From Labrenzia sp. CE80 (GTDB lineage: Bacteria; Pseudomonadota; Alphaproteobacteria; Rhizobiales; Stappiaceae), in NCBI RefSeq assembly GCF_009650605.1, contig NZ_WAJT01000004.1:62001-126000 (forward strand): a stretch of 64,000 nt of DNA, written 5' to 3'. The stretch's first letter is position 1, and each line of letters starts with the position of its first letter. Position numbers and translations under genes: made by a program. The notes beneath the pieces are model-generated. The model saw only the letters and a program-made list of their open reading frames with translations, had not been told where the DNA came from and did not search any database. This document shows, one piece after another, positions 7,944-16,534 of the stretch.

Positions 7944-9023
7944 ATGACCGTCCAACCGACTTCACCCGTTTCTGCAGATGTTGCAGCTGAGATGCGGAAG
8001 GTTCACCTTCCATCTGACCATCCTTCGGTCAAGACCGGTAAGATCGGTGTTCTTCTGGTCAATCTTGGAACGCCGGATGGTACCAGCTATTGGCCCATGC
8101 GGCGCTACCTGCGTGAATTTCTCTCGGACAAGCGGGTGATCGAGTGGCCACGAGCGCTTTGGTATCCGATCCTTTACGGCATCGTCCTGATGACGCGCCC
8201 TGGCAAATCGGGCAAGGCCTATGAGGAAATCTGGAACCATGATCGTAACGAATCTCCGCTTCGTACGATAACGCGGAGCCAGTCAGACAAGCTGTCTGAG
8301 ATCATGGGTGATCAAGGCGGACGTTTGTCGATTGACTGGGCAATGCGGTATGGCAATCCGTCGATCCGCTCGCGGCTCGAAGCGCTCAAGGCGGATGGTT
8401 GCGACCGAATTCTGATTTTTCCGCTCTACCCGCAATACTCTGCCGCAACGACGGCGACGGTCAATGACGAGGTTTGCAAGGCACTTTTGGACATGCGCTG
8501 GCAACCGGCCATCCGCACGGTTCCGCCCTACCATGATGACCCGATTTATGTGAACGCGCTGGCTAAGTCGGTCGAGCAGCATCTGGCCGCTCTGGATTTC
8601 GAGCCTGATGTGGTGTTGACATCCTACCACGGCATTCCGCAGTCCTATTTCAAAAAGGGCGATCCCTATCACTGCCATTGTCAGAAGACGACGCGGTTGA
8701 TGAGAGACGTGCTTGGCTGGAGCAAAGAGAAGCTGCAGGTGACTTTCCAGTCGCGTTTCGGGCCGGAAGAATGGTTGCAGCCCTACACCGACAAGACCGT
8801 CGAGAAGTTTGCCAGGGATGGGGTCAAGAATATTGCAGTCATGAATCCGGGGTTTGTAGCCGATTGCCTTGAGACGCTCGAAGAGATTGCGGGAGAAGCC
8901 GGAGAGATCTTTGAAGAAAATGGCGGAAAGAACTTTTCTCATATCCCTTGCCTAAACGACAGCGATCTTGGGATCGAGGTTCTTGAGCATATCGTTCGTC
9001 AGGAGCTCGGAGGCTGGATCTGA
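7944..9023 (+). CDS. hemH: Ferrochelatase
   Basis: Inserts Fe2+ into protoporphyrin IX, the last step of haem synthesis; membrane-associated. 359 aa from the ATG at 7944; an in-frame TTG at 7893 would add 17 unremarkable residues. Motifs seen: GVLLVNLGTPDG near residue 35, the active-site LTSYHGIP with the metal-binding His, a YHCHCQKTTRL stretch, and VMNPGFVADCLETLEE near the end with the catalytic Glu region. Length is normal. Stands alone, behind an Irr-like palindrome, and is followed by a strong terminator. Regulation by iron or haem status is therefore plausible. Confidence 0.97.
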   Translation: MTVQPTSPVSADVAAEMRKVHLPSDHPSVKTGKIGVLLVNLGTPDGTSYWPMRRYLREFLSDKRVIEWPRALWYPILYGIVLMTRPGKSGKAYEEIWNHDRNESPLRTITRSQSDKLSEIMGDQGGRLSIDWAMRYGNPSIRSRLEALKADGCDRILIFPLYPQYSAATTATVNDEVCKALLDMRWQPAIRTVPPYHDDPIYVNALAKSVEQHLAALDFEPDVVLTSYHGIPQSYFKKGDPYHCHCQKTTRLMRDVLGWSKEKLQVTFQSRFGPEEWLQPYTDKTVEKFARDGVKNIAVMNPGFVADCLETLEEIAGEAGEIFEENGGKNFSHIPCLNDSDLGIEVLEHIVRQELGGWI

Positions 9024-9053
9024 TCAGATCTGGCTACAAAGACATCCGTCAGC

Positions 9054-9078
9054 GGGGAGCCTTGTGCTCCCCTTTTTT
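9054..9078 (+). terminator. Rho-independent terminator after hemH
   Basis: Stem GGGGAGC/GCTCCCC with a 5-base loop followed by six T. It ends about 55 bases after the hemH stop and before the stomatin-like gene. Confidence 0.85.
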
Positions 9079-9167
9079 GTGTCTCACCTTATCTCGTGGG
9101 GGTGGTCTCAATCGCGAAACAAACGCATACTCGCGAAAATCCCAAGCCTCGCACTTTGGAGCGCTCA

Positions 9168-10163
9168 ATGCCTCAGGAATTTTTCGGTTTCGATATCGTT
9201 TTGCTCGTGGTTCTGGTTCTCGTCGTTCTGGTCATTTTCGCCGGAGTTAAGACGATACCGCAGGGCTACAATTATACAATCGAGCGTTTCGGCAGGTATC
9301 GGCGTACTCTTGCTCCCGGTTTGAACTTCATTGTCCCGTTCATTGATCGCGTCGGGCACAAGCTGAACATGATGGAGCAGGTGCTCGACGTCCCCTCCCA
9401 GGAAGTCATCACCCGCGACAACGCCACCGTGACAGCAGATGGTGTGACCTTTTATCAGGTGCTCGATGCAGCCCGTGCTGCCTATGAAGTTCTGGGGCTG
9501 CAGAACGCGATCCTGAACCTGACCATGACCAATATCCGGTCTGTCATGGGGTCGATGGATTTGGACCAACTGCTTTCAAACCGCGATGAAATCAACGCCC
9601 GATTGCTGAACGTTGTCGATGCGGCTGCAGAGCCATGGGGTATCAAAATCACGCGTATTGAAATCAAGGACATCAACCCGCCGCGGGATCTTGTTGAGGC
9701 GATGGGCCGCCAGATGAAGGCCGAGCGCGAAAAACGGGCCTCGATTCTGGAGGCAGAAGGCAAGCGCCAGTCTGAAATTCTCAAGGCTGAAGGAGAGAAG
9801 CAGTCGCTGATCCTGCAGGCAGAGGGGCGCCGTGAATCTGCGTTTCGGGACTCGGAGGCGCGTGAGCGTGAAGCTGAGGCCGAAGCCAAGGCAACCAGCA
9901 TGGTGAGCAAGGCCATCGCGGATGGCGATGTGCAGGCGATCAACTACTTCGTTGCCAACAAATATGTCGAGGCGTTCCGAGAACTTGCGACTTCCCGAAA
10001 TCAGAAGACGCTGATCCTGCCCATGGAGTCGACTTCTCTTCTCGGCGCGCTTTCCGGCATCGGAGAAATCGCAAAAGAGGCGTTTGGCAACACTGACGCC
10101 AAAGCCGCGCGGGGATCAGGCAGAGTTCCGAATGCAGGTACAGGCGAGGGAACCGACAGTTGA
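9168..10163 (+). CDS. SPFH/stomatin-like membrane protease-associated protein (QmcA-like)
   Basis: 331 aa from the ATG at 9168, with TGGAGC 5 bases upstream. One N-terminal membrane helix (FDIVLLVVLVLVVLVIFAG) is followed by the band-7/SPFH domain (about residues 28-190: IPQGYNYTIERFGRY, VITRDNATVTADGVTFYQV). A long charged coiled coil with repeated ILEAEGKRQSEILKAEGEKQ follows. Members of this family oligomerise on the inner membrane and modulate FtsH-type proteolysis or membrane microdomains. The stop overlaps the TTG start of the NfeD gene, the usual partner, so the two probably act as one complex. Confidence 0.92.
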   Translation: MPQEFFGFDIVLLVVLVLVVLVIFAGVKTIPQGYNYTIERFGRYRRTLAPGLNFIVPFIDRVGHKLNMMEQVLDVPSQEVITRDNATVTADGVTFYQVLDAARAAYEVLGLQNAILNLTMTNIRSVMGSMDLDQLLSNRDEINARLLNVVDAAAEPWGIKITRIEIKDINPPRDLVEAMGRQMKAEREKRASILEAEGKRQSEILKAEGEKQSLILQAEGRRESAFRDSEAREREAEAEAKATSMVSKAIADGDVQAINYFVANKYVEAFRELATSRNQKTLILPMESTSLLGALSGIGEIAKEAFGNTDAKAARGSGRVPNAGTGEGTDS

Positions 10164-10630
10164 GCATTGTTGAAAGGCTGATTGCTGAACTTGGGCCGTG
10201 GAGCTGGTGGATCCTTGGATTGCTCTTGCTAGGACTCGAGATCCTTGCTCCAGGAACAATCTTCTTGTGGTTTGGCATTTCTGCGATTTTGGTCGGAACA
10301 CTGGCGCTGTTCGTCGATCTGAGCTGGCAGACAGCGCTGGTGATCTTTTTGATTTTGTCGTTCGTCAGTTTGATCGTCGGTCGACGATTGATGGCCAAGC
10401 TTTCTTCGGAGGCCGGTGATCCAGGTCTCAACCGACGCGGAAGCCGCTACATCGGTCGTGTTTTCGTGCTGGAAACGCCACTTTCGCAAGGGGCTGGAAA
10501 GCTATCTGTCGATGACACGGTTTGGCGCATCACTGGTCCCGACCTTTCAGCTGGAACAAAGATTCGTGTCACCGAGATCGATGGCGCACGGCTGGTGGTT
10601 GAAGCTGCAGACGAGACGGCTGAGGCTTAG
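10160..10630 (+). CDS. NfeD family membrane protein
   Basis: 156 aa. The TTG start overlaps the stomatin stop (TTGA), so translation is coupled. Three hydrophobic segments lie in the first 75 residues (WWILGLLLLGLEILAPGTIF, then SAILVGTLALF and ALVIFLILSFVSLIVG), followed by a soluble C-terminal OB-fold-like domain ending RVTEIDGARLVVEA. This is the short NfeD form without the protease domain, which pairs with SPFH proteins in membrane quality control. There is no in-frame ATG near the beginning, so the TTG start is the best choice. Confidence 0.88.
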   Translation: MSIVERLIAELGPWSWWILGLLLLGLEILAPGTIFLWFGISAILVGTLALFVDLSWQTALVIFLILSFVSLIVGRRLMAKLSSEAGDPGLNRRGSRYIGRVFVLETPLSQGAGKLSVDDTVWRITGPDLSAGTKIRVTEIDGARLVVEAADETAEA

Positions 10631-10656
10631 GCTGAAACGCTGCAACCGGCTCATTG

Positions 10657-11511
10657 TCAGAGTTTGTGGCCGGGGGGCACCGGCGGTGCTTCGGCTTTCA
10701 ACAGAATGCCGATCCGTCGGTTTGCTGCCAGATAAGGGTCATTCGGGAACATCGGCTCAGTATCCGCCTTGCCGATAACACCAAAGAACTGATCATCGGG
10801 CACGCCATACTCATTCAGGATCTGCCGGGCGACATTTGCGCGCTCGGTCGATAGATCCCAGCCTGTATAGGACGGGTCTGGTGACTGCCGGCCAGCGGTC
10901 GTGTGGCCAGTGATCTCGATACGGTTCGGCATCTGGGATAGGACGGGAGCCATCTTGGCCAAGAGACGTCGTGTCGTCTCATACGGATACTTCGAACCTT
11001 CCCGGAACATGGATCGACCGTCCTGATCGATCAAAAGGATGTTCAAGCCTTCTTCCGACTCTTCCAGAATGATGTTGCTGGAAATCTCGGTGATTTCTGG
11101 CATCTCCTGCCAGGCTTGGCGCAAAGAAGCGGCTGCCGTCGCAAACTGACGTGGCTTCTCGATCTCGGCTTCGGTGGTGTCGTGCGTGTTTGCCTCGGGT
11201 CCCTGCTTGCTACGGCTGTCGTGACGAACCTGAGAAAAATCGGAATCGGCCTCCTGAGGAACCTGAGTGATGTCCTTCATGTATTGTCGGATCGGGATGC
11301 CCTCGACCTCGATGATGCCAGTGCGCTTGGATGTATCTTTCACACCGAATGCTTCGCGCATTGAGCCCGCGACCACCTGGAGCTTTTCCTTGTCCTGAAT
11401 GGAAAAGGAAATGATCAGAACGAAGAAACACACAAGCAGAGACATAAGGTCGGCGAAGGTCACCAGCCAATCAGGGGCACCGCCGCCGCCTTGCTGCTTC
11501 TTTTTCGCCAT
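10657..11511 (-). CDS. MotB/PomB-like stator protein with OmpA domain
   Basis: 284 aa. The N-terminus carries the stator signature PDWLVTFADLMSLLVCFFVL, with the ion-binding Asp at residue 21, then one membrane helix and a plug-like segment. The C-terminal half is OmpA/MotB peptidoglycan-binding (IEITGHTTAGRQ, then NVARQILNEYGV). AAAGG precedes the ATG. Lies 30 bases downstream of a MotA/PomA-like gene. The short cytoplasmic N-terminus is PomB-like, which could mean a sodium-driven stator. No other flagellar genes are in view, so a non-flagellar role is possible. Confidence 0.85.
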   Translation of the reverse strand: MAKKKQQGGGGAPDWLVTFADLMSLLVCFFVLIISFSIQDKEKLQVVAGSMREAFGVKDTSKRTGIIEVEGIPIRQYMKDITQVPQEADSDFSQVRHDSRSKQGPEANTHDTTEAEIEKPRQFATAAASLRQAWQEMPEITEISSNIILEESEEGLNILLIDQDGRSMFREGSKYPYETTRRLLAKMAPVLSQMPNRIEITGHTTAGRQSPDPSYTGWDLSTERANVARQILNEYGVPDDQFFGVIGKADTEPMFPNDPYLAANRRIGILLKAEAPPVPPGHKL

Positions 11512-11541
11512 TGAGTGCGTCCTTTACCGTTTGAGCGCGAG

Positions 11542-12309
11542 TTAGGCAGCGTCAGCCATTTCGGCGCGTGCCTTGTCCGGCAGGTAGGCGATCAACATTT
11601 CCTTGATCAGCGCGGGGCTCTTGGATTCGCGGATCTGAAGCACGCCATCAATGATGAGGGTCTGGTTCACTTCGTCGACGTCGAACTTGGCATCGAGTTT
11701 CTCAACCAGGGGCAGACAGATGATGTTTGAAATAAGCGCGCCGTAGAGTGTGGTTAGCAGCGCAACGGCCATCGAGGGGCCAATGGCAGCGGGGTCGTCC
11801 ATGTTGGCAAGCATCTGCACCAGACCCACCAGGGTTCCGATCATTCCAAATGCAGGCGCAGAATCTCCGAGTGCCTTGAACACCCGTTTGCCCTCCGAAA
11901 GCCGCGTGAGCTGAAGGTCACGTTCGCGCTCCATGGACTCCTTGATGAACTCGAGCTCGTAGCCATCGGCGATGTATTGGACGCCCTTTGCCAGAACCGG
12001 ATCGGACACATCCACGTTTTCCAGACCTAGTGGGCCGGACTTGCGGACGATTTCACCCAGGTTTGTTATCTCCGAGATCAGATCTCGCGGGCTGGCACTT
12101 TTGCCTGCGAGGGCTACCTTTATCCCTGTTCCGAAGGCGCTGCCGATATCAGAAAGCTGAAAACGGATCAGCGTCGCGAGCAAGCCGCCGCCGATCACGA
12201 TGAGCATTGAGGGCACATCGATGAACTGGCCGAAGCTTCCGCCCAGGAAAATCGCGGTTACAACGATGCCGAAGGCACCAATAATCCCGACTAGCGTCGC
12301 CAGATCCAT
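11542..12309 (-). CDS. MotA/PomA-like stator protein
   Basis: Inner-membrane stator subunit, 255 aa from the ATG at 12309 (a GTG four codons earlier is possible). Helices are seen at residues 4-22 (LVGIIGAFGIVVTAIFLGG) and 30-47, and around 150-200 (PAFGMIGTLVGLVQMLANM, VALLTTLYGALISNIICLP). The cytoplasmic loop holds RERDLQLTRLSEGKRVFKAL. The short, PomA-type length and the GMIGTLVGL and TTLYG motifs match sodium-driven motors more than the long alphaproteobacterial MotA. No clear Shine-Dalgarno is visible. Operon with the MotB/PomB-like gene. Confidence 0.85.
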   Translation of the reverse strand: MDLATLVGIIGAFGIVVTAIFLGGSFGQFIDVPSMLIVIGGGLLATLIRFQLSDIGSAFGTGIKVALAGKSASPRDLISEITNLGEIVRKSGPLGLENVDVSDPVLAKGVQYIADGYELEFIKESMERERDLQLTRLSEGKRVFKALGDSAPAFGMIGTLVGLVQMLANMDDPAAIGPSMAVALLTTLYGALISNIICLPLVEKLDAKFDVDEVNQTLIIDGVLQIRESKSPALIKEMLIAYLPDKARAEMADAA

Positions 12310-12450
12310 TACGCACACCAAAACTACAGGCTCGAGAGCCGTTACAATTTGATGTTCATTCTAAGGTCAGCAAGGCTAATCAATTCCTAACCGCAGAAAT
12401 CTAAGTGCGTCCTGCGGGGGCGAATTGAAGCAACATTTGTGAAATGCCCG

Positions 12451-13467
12451 CTATGCGGCGCCAATGCGCAGCAGGTCATGCAGGTGAATGATACCAACTG
12501 GACGATTGTCCTCGACAACGAACACAGTTGTGATCTCGGAGGCGTTGATCATCTCGAGCACAGAGCCGGAGAGCGTTGACGGCTCGATGGTCTTTGGGCC
12601 TTTGGTCATGATTTCCTCGACCGGTTTGTCTAGGAAATCCGTGCTGATATGACGTCGAAGGTCGCCATCTGTGATGATGCCAATGAGGCGGTGCAGGTCA
12701 TCAGTGACACCCAAGACTCCAAAACCCTTCTGCGACATCAGTACGATCGCATCGCGCATTGGCAAACCGATCGGGGCAAGCGGAACAGCATCACCGCTAT
12801 GCATGATGTCTCTTGCTGTTTTGAGGCTGGCGCCAAGTCGGCCTCCAGGGTGGAAGGTCCGGAAGTCTTGAGCGGTGAACCCGCGGTTTTCCAAAAGAGC
12901 GATTGCAAGTGCATCGCCGGTTGCCATTTGAACGAGGGCTGAACTCGTTGGGGCGAGACCATGAGGACAGGCTTCTGTTACCGCGGGCATCTTCAGAACA
13001 ATATCAGCGGCTTTGCCAAGCGTGCTGTTCTCTCTCGATGTGATGGCAAGCAGCGGGACCTTGAAGCGCCGTGTGAAGGCAACGATGCTGGCAAGTTCCT
13101 GTGTTTCGCCAGACCAAGAGAGAGCGATCACGACATCGTCGCGTGTCACCATGCCCAGATCGCCATGGCTCGCCTCAGCGGCATGTACGAAAAAGGCAGG
13201 AGTACCAGTCGAGGCAAGCGTGGCGGCGAGTTTGACGCCGATGTGGCCACTTTTACCTATACCGGAGACAATGACGCGGCCAGGAATTTTTGAAATCAGC
13301 TCTGCTGCTTCCACGAATGACGCAGAAAGACCATTCTGCAGGGCAGCGCGCAGCGCGCTCAGACCAGCAATTTCGGTTTCAAGCGTGCGTTCTGCCGTTG
13401 CGAGGAAACTTGGCGTTTCTGATTGCGAGGCGATCACAGCTGCTGAATCCTTGGAAAGGTCTGGCAT
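12451..13467 (-). CDS. kdsD: Arabinose-5-phosphate isomerase (KpsF/GutQ family)
   Basis: 338 aa cytoplasmic enzyme interconverting ribulose-5-phosphate and arabinose-5-phosphate, first step to KDO for lipopolysaccharide. A SIS domain (about residues 45-185: VIVSGIGKSGHIGVKLAATL, EASHGDLGMV, ALSWSGETQELA) is followed by two CBS domains (DIMHSGDAVPL and EIMTKGPKTI). AAGGA precedes the ATG. No other KDO gene is adjacent. It could instead serve capsule synthesis (KpsF); the family is certain. Confidence 0.93.
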   Translation of the reverse strand: MPDLSKDSAAVIASQSETPSFLATAERTLETEIAGLSALRAALQNGLSASFVEAAELISKIPGRVIVSGIGKSGHIGVKLAATLASTGTPAFFVHAAEASHGDLGMVTRDDVVIALSWSGETQELASIVAFTRRFKVPLLAITSRENSTLGKAADIVLKMPAVTEACPHGLAPTSSALVQMATGDALAIALLENRGFTAQDFRTFHPGGRLGASLKTARDIMHSGDAVPLAPIGLPMRDAIVLMSQKGFGVLGVTDDLHRLIGIITDGDLRRHISTDFLDKPVEEIMTKGPKTIEPSTLSGSVLEMINASEITTVFVVEDNRPVGIIHLHDLLRIGAA

Positions 13468-13668
13468 TGGGTATCCTTACTTTTTACTTGCCCCCTGGGG
13501 ATCGTGTCTAAGCTAGGTTTGATACTGGTGCAAGTTGAGGTGCGTGCCTCATTCGTGGCGCTGCGAAATTTTCCGTGACCGTCCTGAATTTGCGAAAATC
13601 AACAAACAATTAACCATGATTGGGCACTTTGGCAGTACGTGCCATCCTCCTTGTCAAACCGGTTATAG

Positions 13669-15132
13669 ATGCGACGCCTTTCGCTCATTTTTGTCAGCTT
13701 GCTCATGATCTCAAGCAGTCTGACCAACGCCCAGGACCTTGGAGCGGATCTGCGTGGTGGTCTGCCTGCCGACGATAGTGGCAGTTCGGATGACTTGAAC
13801 GACGTTGACGGGGAGACAACAGCCGCGCCCGATCCGTCTGTCTTCGCGCTTCGTGGTTCATCCAATGATGCGACCGCTGAGGATGGATCGACGGGTCTCA
13901 GCGGCGCTGGCCGGGTTTCTCCGGCCCGGCCTTTTGCTGATCGACTGGCAGCGGTTCGGCGATTGCAGTCTGCTGGAGGACCGACGCCAGTCGATAGCGT
14001 GTTCGGCGGCGACACAAGCTTTGATCAAGCAGAAGGCATTCGCTTGGGCACCTTCACGATTTTGCCTGACGTTACGATTACCGGCGGTTGGACCGACAAT
14101 ACCTCTCAAACAGCTTCTGGAAGCTCGGGGAAGCAATACACGATTGCTCCCAATATTACAGCGTCCTCTGGCTGGTCGCGCCATCAGTTGGATCTGGCCC
14201 TACGAGGCAGCTATGTCAGCTACCCGGATGCTTCTGATGACGATGACCCTAACTTGACCGCTTCGGCGGCCCTTCGGTTAGATCTAAACAGCCGAACCAC
14301 TGTCAACGGTACTGCGTCTTATACCTATTCACGCGAAGACGCTTCGAGCGCTGAAAGTTCTGGAGACAGCGATGACATCCATCAGCTCTCGGCAGGTCTA
14401 GGCGTCACACGAGATGCTGGTCTGCTAGCTGTGACTTTGCGTGGGGCGCTCGACCGAAATGTTTACACCGCTGATGATGATGGCAGCACGTCAAGCGGGC
14501 GCGACAACTCGCTCTATTCTGCCAATTTGCGACTGGACGCAAACACCGGTGCGTCGATCTCGCCATTCCTCGAAGCTTCTCTCCTGGCTCGCCGGTATGA
14601 TCAAAGCTGCAGCGATTCCATTTGTGAGAACCGGGATGCAAATGGCTATCAGCTCCGCGGAGGCGTGAACATTGCCTCAGGGCCGAAACTGTCAGGAGAG
14701 ATCGGTGCCGGGTGGCGCATTGAAGATCTTGATGACGCGCGCCTGGACAACCTCTCTGGGATGGTCGTGGATGCATCGCTTGTGTGGTCGCCGACACGAT
14801 TGACGACAGTGACCGGTGGTCTTGGGACAAGCTTCGAAGCGACGGACATTGATGGCGCGTCCGGCTCGATTATCTACTCCGGCGACTTGCGGGTTGCCCA
14901 TGAGTTCAGCGATCGTATCGTTGGTGAAGCAGGGGCGGGATACAATTACCGAACCTATCAGGGTGCCTCTATCGAAGAACAGACATTCACAGGTCTGGTC
15001 GCGATGACGTTTGCCCTGACGCAGAACATCGCTCTTCGGACCGAGTACAACTATCAGAAATTCACCAGCTCGAGCGAGGGCTCCGATTATGACCAGAACA
15101 CGATTCAAGCTGGTGTCCGGTTCCGTCACTGA
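13669..15132 (+). CDS. Outer-membrane beta-barrel protein
   Basis: 487 aa. A signal peptide (residues 1-21, ending TNAQ) is followed by a Ser/Asp/Gly-rich region up to about residue 110 and then a barrel of alternating amphipathic strands (LGTFTILPDVTITGGWTDNT, LDLALRGSYVSY, TTVNGTASYTYSRE and more), ending QAGVRFRH. Barrels of this type occur beside polysaccharide export or cell-envelope genes in Hyphomicrobiales, but nothing here fixes a function. The flexible acidic region before the barrel is unusually long. A transglycosylase and a DUF459 gene follow on the same strand. Confidence 0.8.
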   Translation: MRRLSLIFVSLLMISSSLTNAQDLGADLRGGLPADDSGSSDDLNDVDGETTAAPDPSVFALRGSSNDATAEDGSTGLSGAGRVSPARPFADRLAAVRRLQSAGGPTPVDSVFGGDTSFDQAEGIRLGTFTILPDVTITGGWTDNTSQTASGSSGKQYTIAPNITASSGWSRHQLDLALRGSYVSYPDASDDDDPNLTASAALRLDLNSRTTVNGTASYTYSREDASSAESSGDSDDIHQLSAGLGVTRDAGLLAVTLRGALDRNVYTADDDGSTSSGRDNSLYSANLRLDANTGASISPFLEASLLARRYDQSCSDSICENRDANGYQLRGGVNIASGPKLSGEIGAGWRIEDLDDARLDNLSGMVVDASLVWSPTRLTTVTGGLGTSFEATDIDGASGSIIYSGDLRVAHEFSDRIVGEAGAGYNYRTYQGASIEEQTFTGLVAMTFALTQNIALRTEYNYQKFTSSSEGSDYDQNTIQAGVRFRH

Positions 15133-15235
15133 CGGTGTGAGACTGGCTGAACGACATGATTCTGCCGCGAGGCGGTGCCAGCATCTCACAAGTCGAGCAG
15201 CTGGTTTTGAAGCAGGAAGGCACTGGGAGGCCTCT

Positions 15236-16498
15236 ATGAAAAATTTGGGAAGTTTCGCCGTGCCAATGATCTTGGTCATAGCTAAGAAGTGGACAGAAAT
15301 GCGCCGAATTTCGCTGACACTTTTGGTAACCACTTTTGCTGCTCTGTTTTCGGTGGCTGCAATTGCAGATCAGAGATTTGACCGATTTGTTGCGGACTTC
15401 TGGCCAACCGCGAAGGCTGCTGGCATTTCGTCATCGACTTACCGTTCTGTGTTTACCGGCATGGACCCGGATCCCGACACGCTTAGACTGATGGAAAAAC
15501 AGTCCGAGTTTGTAAAGCCGGTCTGGGACTACCTGGATAGCGCTGTTTCCGAAGCGCGAGTGACACGTGGCCGTGAGCTTTTGACTGAATATGATACGGT
15601 TTTGCGGAATGTCGAAGCCCGATATGGCGTTGACCGCGAGGCCGTATTGGCCATCTGGGGCATGGAGACCAACTACGGTGGCTTCATGGGCAAGCACAAC
15701 GTTATTCGAGCGCTTGCAACCCTTGCCTATGCTGCTCCCCGGCGGACCAAATTCTGGCGCAGCGAGCTGGTTAAAGCACTGTCTATCGTGCAGGCCGGCC
15801 ATGTGCGTTTTAGCGACATGGAAGGTTCTTGGGCAGGGGCGATGGGCCACACTCAGTTCATGCCATCCAGCTGGGAAGCCTATGCCGCAGACTACGATGG
15901 CGACGGGCGGCGCGACATTTGGACGTCGGTTCCAGACGCACTCGCGTCGACCGCCTATTATCTGAAAAAGCATGGATGGCAGACCGGCAAGACATGGGGC
16001 TATGAGGTTGTGCTGCCGCGCTCCTTCGATTTCCGTCTGGCGGATGATGATACGAGCCTGACGCTGGGTGATTGGCGTCGTCAGGGTGTTCGCAGGGCGA
16101 ACGGACGTGACTTTCCGCGGCCGGGTGACAAGGCGATCCTGGTCATGCCGGCCGGGGCTTCCGGCCCGGCCTTTTTGATGCTGCGCAATTTCTACGTGAT
16201 CAAGCGCTACAACAACGCGACCGCCTATGCACTTGCGGTTGGCCATCTGGCTGACCGGATTATAGGTGGTGGGTCGCTGGCTGGCGACTGGTCGCGCGAG
16301 TATATGCCTCTCTCAAGGTCCGAAACGGCGGAGCTGCAGTCGGAGCTGAACCGTCGCGGATTTAACGTAGGGGCAGCAGACGGTAGGATTGGTCCTGCGA
16401 CCCGGCGTGGCATTCGCGCATATCAAAAGGCGAGGGGATTGATCCCGGATGGCTATGCTTCGGTGGTTTTGCTGGCAAGGATCAAACTGGACAGCTAG
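15236..16498 (+). CDS. Lytic murein transglycosylase (MltB family) with peptidoglycan-binding domain
   Basis: Periplasmic enzyme cleaving peptidoglycan to anhydro-muropeptides. The SLT_2 domain contains the catalytic Glu in WGMETNYGGF, plus SWAGAMGHTQFMPSSW. The C-terminal PG_binding_1 domain is TAELQSELNRRGFNVGAADG. Two starts compete: 15236 (420 aa) has GGGAGG at ideal spacing, while 15299 (399 aa) starts the cleaner signal peptide MRRISLTLL...AIADQ but lacks a good Shine-Dalgarno. I give the RBS-supported one. Precedes the DUF459 gene, a conserved order in Hyphomicrobiales as I recall it. Confidence 0.9.
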   Translation: MKNLGSFAVPMILVIAKKWTEMRRISLTLLVTTFAALFSVAAIADQRFDRFVADFWPTAKAAGISSSTYRSVFTGMDPDPDTLRLMEKQSEFVKPVWDYLDSAVSEARVTRGRELLTEYDTVLRNVEARYGVDREAVLAIWGMETNYGGFMGKHNVIRALATLAYAAPRRTKFWRSELVKALSIVQAGHVRFSDMEGSWAGAMGHTQFMPSSWEAYAADYDGDGRRDIWTSVPDALASTAYYLKKHGWQTGKTWGYEVVLPRSFDFRLADDDTSLTLGDWRRQGVRRANGRDFPRPGDKAILVMPAGASGPAFLMLRNFYVIKRYNNATAYALAVGHLADRIIGGGSLAGDWSREYMPLSRSETAELQSELNRRGFNVGAADGRIGPATRRGIRAYQKARGLIPDGYASVVLLARIKLDS

Positions 16499-16534
16499 AA
16501 TTGTCGGCAATGCACTTCGGTTGGGACAGTTCCA

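Noticed and set aside
13610..13617. TTAACCAT as a CtrA-binding site before the beta-barrel gene
   Set aside because: Only one half-site; the second TTAA at the required seven-base spacing is missing.
15431..16246. 271-codon open frame antisense to the transglycosylase
   Set aside because: Shadow frame; the sense frame has catalytic and peptidoglycan-binding motifs.
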